Source of the DNA: JBEDKD01 sp041172365
Lineage (GTDB): Bacteria > Cyanobacteriota > Cyanobacteriia > Cyanobacteriales > Microcoleaceae
Length of the DNA stretch: 17,358 nt
Assembly: GCA_041172365.1 (NCBI GenBank)
Contig: JBEDKD010000171.1
Coordinates: 1 to 17,358, forward strand
Reading direction: 5' to 3'
Part shown: positions 13,652 to 17,358 of the stretch, piece after piece
Layout of the letters: each line of letters opens with the position of its first letter
Position numbering within the stretch: the first letter of the stretch is position 1
Position numbers and translations under genes: made by a program
The notes under the pieces: model-generated
Database searches by the model: none
Told to the model about the DNA's origin: nothing
The model's input: only the letters and a program-made list of their open reading frames with translations

Positions 13652-13748
13652 GGGTGCATCTCATATTTGCAAATCGATCATTCAGGTAACGAAAAAACAA
13701 GGGTTTCATCCTCATATTTGAGTGTTTTTGTCAAACTGAGATGCTCCC
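13652..13748. mobile_element. 97-bp element with GGGNGCATCTCA terminal repeats
   Basis: GGGTGCATCTCA (13652-13663) and TGAGATGCTCCC (13737-13748) match the ends of the 111-bp element at 6470 with one mismatch between arms. The interior is different, with no nested GGGAGCG hairpins. Flanks AGTTAGCGA and ATTTCGTGA agree at six of nine bases, so a target duplication is doubtful. It ends 49 bp before the ParA-like start and could supply or alter its promoter. Confidence 0.55.
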
Positions 13749-13797
13749 ATTTCGTGATCTAAGTAAAATATTCATCAAGCAATCATTAAGGACAGAT

Positions 13798-14871
13798 ATG
13801 GCTACTAAAATATTTTCAATATATAACAACAAGGGGGGGGTAGGAAAGACAACTTTATGCTTTAATATAGCCGCACAATATGCAGATGAAAACCCAAACA
13901 CACAAGTATTAGTCATTGATATGTGTCCTCAAGCCAATATTTCTCAATATCTTCTTGGAGGTGGGGATAAAGGTTACAACACTAATCAATCTCTGCAAAG
14001 TCAAAAATCAAGAAAAAATATTGTTGGGTTTCTGGATTGGTTAATGGATGGTAATCCCTATTTTACCAGTATTAAGAGTTCATTTAAAATACAAGTAAGC
14101 AAGCATAATGAATACATTTCAGATAATGTATATTTGATCGCGGGAGATTCTTTTTTAGAATCACTATCTTTAGCTCTTAACTATGCTGTATTAAATCCAG
14201 GCAATAAGTATGCGTGGGTTCAATTTATGACCGCAGTCAAAAGATTGTGTGCTCTTGAACATGACAAACAATTGTATCAAGACATGGTTGTTTTTATAGA
14301 TTGCAATCCAAGTTTCTCCATTTATACTCAAATGGCACTTGTTTCTTCTAATTATCTTGTGGTGCCGATGATGGCAGATTACTCCTCCCTAGAAGGTCTC
14401 AAGGGAATTATGACTCTTTTATATGGAAAATACCCCTCTTCAGCCAGCCAAAAATATGCAGACAAATTCGTGACTTTTCATCAAAAAATTGAAGAGTTTA
14501 ATGCGGAACTTCCTCAGTTTTGGGAGTTTATATTTAATAACTATACGGCCAATCAAGGTGTGGCAAAAGCATACGAAGCTATAAAAGAGGAAATTTGTAA
14601 TTTTTGTTATCAGCAGTATGAAAATTCACCAGAACTATTTTCAGAAACTCAAAGCGTAATATCTAGCCAAAGTGAGTGGGTAGATTATTTTTTAAGTTCT
14701 ATTAAAGATTTTCATACACCGGGTAAAGTATCTGCAAGTTTAGGTATTCCTTTACATAAACTTCCTCAAAAAGAAAAATACATTATGCCAAATGGTCAGA
14801 CTGTTATCGTAACAAAAGAGCGTTCCAAGGAGGCCCGTGATGAACTCAGCCAATTGGTTTTAAAGATATAG
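13798..14871 (+). CDS. solitary ParA/Soj-like ATPase with variant active site
   Basis: P-loop ATPase of the ParA/MinD group, 357 residues from the ATG at 13798. A further in-frame ATG lies at 13741 inside the neighbouring repeat end, but AAGGA about 6 nt before 13798 supports the shorter form. The deviant Walker A is NKGGVGKTT (11-19; signature lysine K12, P-loop K17), the Walker B strand is MVVFIDCNPS (163-172; D168), and the LVVPMMADYSSLEG segment is typical. The A' region reads DMCPQAN (41-47), where most ParA proteins have DxDPQ. The second aspartate, needed for ATP hydrolysis in Soj (D44), is therefore cysteine. The C-terminal 150 residues are not typical partition ParA. No ParB or centromere repeats are nearby. 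Base use is A/T-rich with no HIP1 site, consistent with transfer. Its job is unknown. Confidence 0.85.
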   Translation: MATKIFSIYNNKGGVGKTTLCFNIAAQYADENPNTQVLVIDMCPQANISQYLLGGGDKGYNTNQSLQSQKSRKNIVGFLDWLMDGNPYFTSIKSSFKIQVSKHNEYISDNVYLIAGDSFLESLSLALNYAVLNPGNKYAWVQFMTAVKRLCALEHDKQLYQDMVVFIDCNPSFSIYTQMALVSSNYLVVPMMADYSSLEGLKGIMTLLYGKYPSSASQKYADKFVTFHQKIEEFNAELPQFWEFIFNNYTANQGVAKAYEAIKEEICNFCYQQYENSPELFSETQSVISSQSEWVDYFLSSIKDFHTPGKVSASLGIPLHKLPQKEKYIMPNGQTVIVTKERSKEARDELSQLVLKI

Positions 14872-14907
14872 ACAAGAATTGCGAACACACTTGTGGAGAC
14901 AGCACTA

Positions 14908-15000
14908 GCACTTTACTATTCCAACGGATTCAGCTACCCCAACCTCATCATGAAAAATGGGGCGATTCCCTCAAACCTTCATCACTGAAGGAACCACGAT
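14908..15000. repeat. dispersed repeat R3 (partial)
   Basis: Starts 36 bp after the ParA-like stop. Its first half (TTTACTATTCCAACGGATTCA) matches R4, and its second half (AAACCTTCATCACTGAAGGAA with the same hairpin, 14976-14991) matches R1 and R2. It is therefore a link between the two variants. The following 15001-15219 carries no gene I can support, only a CCGAT/ATCGG-type short repeat and GCGATAGC-like debris. Confidence 0.8.
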
Positions 15001-15219
15001 CAGCACTACACGAGACAGCCCGATCGCGTTATCAATCATCCTAACTTCTCTGCGTGTTGGCCTTTAATGTAGTGTAAATAACTTTTCTCTGTGCTATGGC
15101 TGACGAGACGCGATAGCTGCGCTGAACCCGAAGGGCATCGGCTTTTATTTTTAATATAAAGTGTTTGTCGGACTTAATTTTCGTCAAGGGGAATCAGAGG
15201 TTTTATCAGACTTAGTAAT

Positions 15220-15355
15220 GGGAGCATCTCCTAATTGTAAATTGGTAGTGGGAGCGTCTCGCTCCCTATTAGAGCCCGCCCGGAGCGAGACGTTTTTGCT
15301 ACGCACAGGCTACGCGAACCCACTACGGTTTTTTTGGCTTCTTTGAAATGCTCCC
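15220..15355. mobile_element. second MITE copy, inverted, with 25-bp internal insertion
   Basis: GGGAGCATCTC (15220-15230) and GAAATGCTCCC (15345-15355) bound a 136-bp element. It matches the 6470 element read in reverse, including the 22-bp arm at 15247-15268. One arm is disrupted near 15293-15318 by TTTTTGCTACGCACAGGCTA and a few following bases, a GCTACGC repeat typical of cyanobacterial debris; this explains the extra 25 bp. Flanks CTTAGTAAT and CTTAGTCAA agree at seven of nine bases. It lies 108 bp before the methyltransferase start. Confidence 0.85.
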
Positions 15356-15463
15356 CTTAGTCAAAACTTGCTCAGTCCAGAGAGGAGATTTGATGCTATT
15401 ATTTATAACTCTCCAGATATATTCGACTAACATACTATCGGCTCTAAGAGTAACTTTGCACAG

Positions 15464-16408
15464 ATGAAAACAGTAGATTTATTTTCCGGCTGTGGAGGCT
15501 TGTCACTCGGATTTCAAAATGCTGGATTCAATGTAGTCGCGGCTTTTGACTACTGGCATCCAGCTATTGAAGTTTATAGAGAAAACTTCAAACATCCTAT
15601 CTTTGAGAAAGATTTATCAAAAGAAGATGTCTCTTCATTTATCCGTGATTTCAGTCCAGATATGATTATTGGGGGACCTCCATGCCAAGATTTTTCCAGC
15701 GCAGGTAAAAGAAATGAGAATCTAGGGAGAGCCGATTTATCTTTAGCCTTTGCCAATATTATTACTAGCATTAAGCCTAGATGGTTTGTCATGGAAAACG
15801 TTGAAAGAATTGAAAAAAGCCGAGTTTTAGAGAGCGTTTTACAAATATTTAGAAAAAGTGGTTATGGTTTAACTTCTTCAGTTTTGAATGCCTGCTATTG
15901 TGGGGTTCCACAAGCTAGAAAAAGATATTTTTTGATTGGTCAACTTGATCGAGAAGATGGTATTTTGAGTTTTTATCTACAAAAAAATCAATCGAAAACT
16001 CCTATGACTGTTTTTGACTATTTAGGTGATGATTTAGGTGTTGAGTATTTTTATCGGCATCCAAGAAGCTATAAAAGAAGGGCTGTTTTCAGTATCCACG
16101 AACCTAGCCCGACAATTCGAGGTGTTAATCGTCCCATTCCAAAAACATACAAAAAGCATGAAGGAGATTTGTGCGATATTAACGATAGCTTACGCCCTTT
16201 AACGACAATTGAGCGGAGCTATATTCAAACATTTCCTAATACCTTTAAGTTTAAGGGAAATAAATCCGACTTAGAACAAATGATTGGTAATGCTGTTCCT
16301 GTCAAGCTGGCTGAGTATGTCGCTCGCGGCATCCTTGAATATCTGGAGGATCGTACTAGAAACATGACAAGTTATCTTCCCAATGTTCAGTTAAAGTTAT
16401 TTGAATAG
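15464..16408 (+). CDS. DNA (cytosine-5-)-methyltransferase
   Basis: Complete C5-cytosine DNA methyltransferase of 314 residues that transfers methyl from SAM to a cytosine in a specific DNA site. The motifs are in normal order: I (VDLFSGCGGLSLGF, 4-17), IV with catalytic C74 in GGPPCQDFS, VI (ENV, 111-113), VIII (GVPQARKRYFLIG, 147-159) and X (IGNAVP, 274-279). The target-recognition region is short (about 175-245) and contains EPSPTIRGVNRPIPKTYKKH, a pattern I associate with several small restriction-type enzymes; the recognised site cannot be read off. No cognate endonuclease is adjacent on the left. A probable type IIG enzyme starts 659 bp downstream but would carry its own N6-adenine methylase. 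There is no HIP1 site in the gene, and repeat elements flank it on both sides, fitting a transferred cassette. Confidence 0.96.
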   Translation: MKTVDLFSGCGGLSLGFQNAGFNVVAAFDYWHPAIEVYRENFKHPIFEKDLSKEDVSSFIRDFSPDMIIGGPPCQDFSSAGKRNENLGRADLSLAFANIITSIKPRWFVMENVERIEKSRVLESVLQIFRKSGYGLTSSVLNACYCGVPQARKRYFLIGQLDREDGILSFYLQKNQSKTPMTVFDYLGDDLGVEYFYRHPRSYKRRAVFSIHEPSPTIRGVNRPIPKTYKKHEGDLCDINDSLRPLTTIERSYIQTFPNTFKFKGNKSDLEQMIGNAVPVKLAEYVARGILEYLEDRTRNMTSYLPNVQLKLFE

Positions 16409-16435
16409 CAAAAGTTGTCTACCGCCCCTCAACTT

Positions 16436-16620
16436 TGCCGTTATGTTGGTAAATCGTCTGTGAAACACTTTATCGTTGCACCCGATTCAACCACCTTGGG
16501 CCTCATCATCGCCTAAAAAATTGCGCGATTCCCTAAAACCTTCATCACTGAAGGAACTACGATCCCAGATGAGGCGGCGCGATCGCGTTTGGGTGCTAGG
16601 GGTGTGGCTTCTGTGGATTT
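16436..16620. repeat. dispersed repeat R2
   Basis: Starts 28 bp after the methyltransferase stop with TGCCGTTA and ends TCTGTGGATTT. It is a near-copy of R1, including the CCTTCA-TCAC-TGAAGG hairpin (16539-16554) and the CGCGATCGCG site. Between 16621 and 16743 I see only a 29-codon frame (16648-16737) and a TTGACA (16661-16666) with a poor -10. Confidence 0.85.
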
Positions 16621-16743
16621 GGGGCAATGTGTAGTCACCGTGCCAAAATGATCAAATGTGTTGACATTGTGTATACAAAAGTTAAATTAGAAGAGTCTCC
16701 TATTGAGGTAAGCGTTATGTACGCCTCAGAAAGCTAGTTGTAG

Positions 16744-16844
16744 GTTGGGTTGAGGTAACGAAACCCAACAACCAGCTTTTTTGGAGTAGGAGCTTAAGGC
16801 TTTTTTGGAGTGGGAGCGTTGGGTTTCACTGCGTTTAACCCAAC
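16744..16844. repeat. two GTTGGGTT/AACCCAAC hairpins
   Basis: Pairs at 16744-16751/16762-16769 and 16818-16825/16837-16844, separated by a TTTTTTGGAGT(A/G)GGAGC direct repeat. This is the same family as the hairpins near 6222 and 6934. Confidence 0.8.
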
Positions 16845-16853
16845 CTACTATCT

Positions 16854-16933
16854 GTGCCGTTATGTTGCTAAATCGTCTCTGGAACACTTTACTATTCCAA
16901 CGGATTCAACCACCCCAACCCCATCCTGAAAAA
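16854..16933. repeat. dispersed repeat R4 (5' half)
   Basis: TGCCGTTATGTTG start as in R2, then ACTTTACTATTCCAACGGAT as in R3, ending in CCATCCTGAAAAAT. The hairpin half of the repeat is missing. Confidence 0.75.
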
Positions 16934-16959
16934 TTAATTGCACGCTCCCCCCTCATTAG

Positions 16960-16988
16960 TTGACAAGAGACAAAATATACCGTAATTT
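16960..16988 (+). promoter_or_regulatory. possible promoter of type IIG gene
   Basis: TTGACA (16960-16965) and TAATTT (16983-16988) are 17 bp apart; the -10 matches only three of six consensus bases. The start codon follows 78 bp later. Confidence 0.3.
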
Positions 16989-17066
16989 GAGGTTAGATCC
17001 GGTCTTGATCCCGCCTAGCCCGTTAACGCGTAGTCAGCACCCGATGGAGTCTACAGTGAGTTTTGT

Positions 17067-17358
17067 ATGAGCGATAGACTAGACAAAATAACAGGTTTTG
17101 TTGATTATGTCCGCACTTTGAGGGGAGACGAGAAAGGCGAGGCTCAGGTATTTTGCGATCGCCTATTTCAAGCCTTTGGTCATCAAGGCTATAAAGAAGC
17201 CGGAGCCGAACTAGAATATCGGGTAAAAGCGAAAGGGAAAACCACGAAATTTGCTGATTTATTGTGGCGACCGCGATTATTATTAGAAATGAAAAAACGG
17301 GGCGAAAAACTAGAAAAACACTATCAGCAAGCTTTTGAATATTGGCTAGAATTAGTGC
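17067..17358 (+). CDS. type IIG/MmeI-like restriction-modification enzyme, N-terminal part (cut by window end)
   Basis: The 97 complete codons visible match the N-terminal nuclease module of large single-chain restriction-modification proteins (MmeI-like, type IIL/IIG). These cleave DNA and methylate adenine with one polypeptide. The segment KFADLLWRPRLLLEMKKRG (61-79) gives a PD-(D/E)XK-type site with D64, E74 and K76, preceded by helix AQVFCDRLFQAFG. The C-terminal methylase and recognition domains must lie beyond 17358, and without them a stand-alone nuclease or BREX PglX relative cannot be excluded. The ATG at 17067 is preceded by GTGAG about 10 nt upstream. A HIP1-like GCGATCGC occurs inside the gene, unlike in the four accessory genes to its left. 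Repeats R2 and R4 fill the space upstream. Confidence 0.75.
   Translation, partial: MSDRLDKITGFVDYVRTLRGDEKGEAQVFCDRLFQAFGHQGYKEAGAELEYRVKAKGKTTKFADLLWRPRLLLEMKKRGEKLEKHYQQAFEYWLELV

Noticed and set aside
13741..13797. Longer start of the ParA-like gene at 13741
   Set aside because: That ATG is part of the TGAGATGCTCCC repeat end; the ATG at 13798 has an AAGGA ribosome-binding site and begins right at the family's first strand.
16648..16737. 29-codon frame starting MIKCVDIVYTKV
   Set aside because: No ribosome-binding site, no recognisable homologue, and it sits between repeats; it may be a gene remnant, but nothing supports expression.
13214..16933. R1-R4 as integron-like attC sites following cassettes
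   Set aside because: GTTRRRY- and RYYYAAC-like heptamers do occur in R1, but in the wrong order and not in all copies, and no integron integrase is present.

Overview
The window looks like cyanobacterial chromosome. The core genes are saturated with HIP1-type sites (GCGATCGC and extended CGCGATCGCG). There is a cyAbrB-type regulator, a family largely confined to cyanobacteria, and the intergenic repeats (GTAGGTTGGGTT hairpins, GGGAGCATCTC-ended miniature elements, ACCACAAAGGCAC remnants) are of the kind common in filamentous and colonial cyanobacteria. I cannot name the species.

Left part (1-11034), housekeeping. On the minus strand a TPR protein is followed 48 bp later by an M32 carboxypeptidase. 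A class I SAM methyltransferase (+) converges on a small winged-helix protein (-). A histidine phosphatase is followed by YebC. After a repeat-filled 865-bp gap come a UbiH-like FAD monooxygenase, lpxD, and a cyAbrB regulator whose stop codon overlaps (TAATG) the start of a CPBP intramembrane protease. The 6203-7067 gap holds four copies of a 125-bp tandem unit. One copy carries a 111-bp nested-palindrome element flanked by an 8-bp duplication, and the neighbouring copies serve as the empty-site control.

Middle (11035-11350). A TTGACA-N17-TATATT promoter is followed by a chain of hairpins and a terminator-like stem, with no substantial ORF. This is the best candidate here for an undescribed element, a small RNA of about 145 nt.

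Right part (11351-17358), accessory region. It holds two minus-strand genes of unknown function, a solitary ParA-like ATPase lacking the usual catalytic aspartate, a complete C5-cytosine DNA methyltransferase, and the N-terminal PD-(D/E)XK part of a probable type IIG/MmeI-like restriction-modification enzyme cut by the window end. Four copies of a dispersed repeat (R1-R4, up to about 185 bp) and two or three miniature inverted-repeat elements lie between these genes. The four complete accessory genes lack HIP1 sites, which fits recent acquisition into a repeat-rich defence/variable locus. How the ParA-like protein relates to the modification genes cannot be decided from sequence alone.
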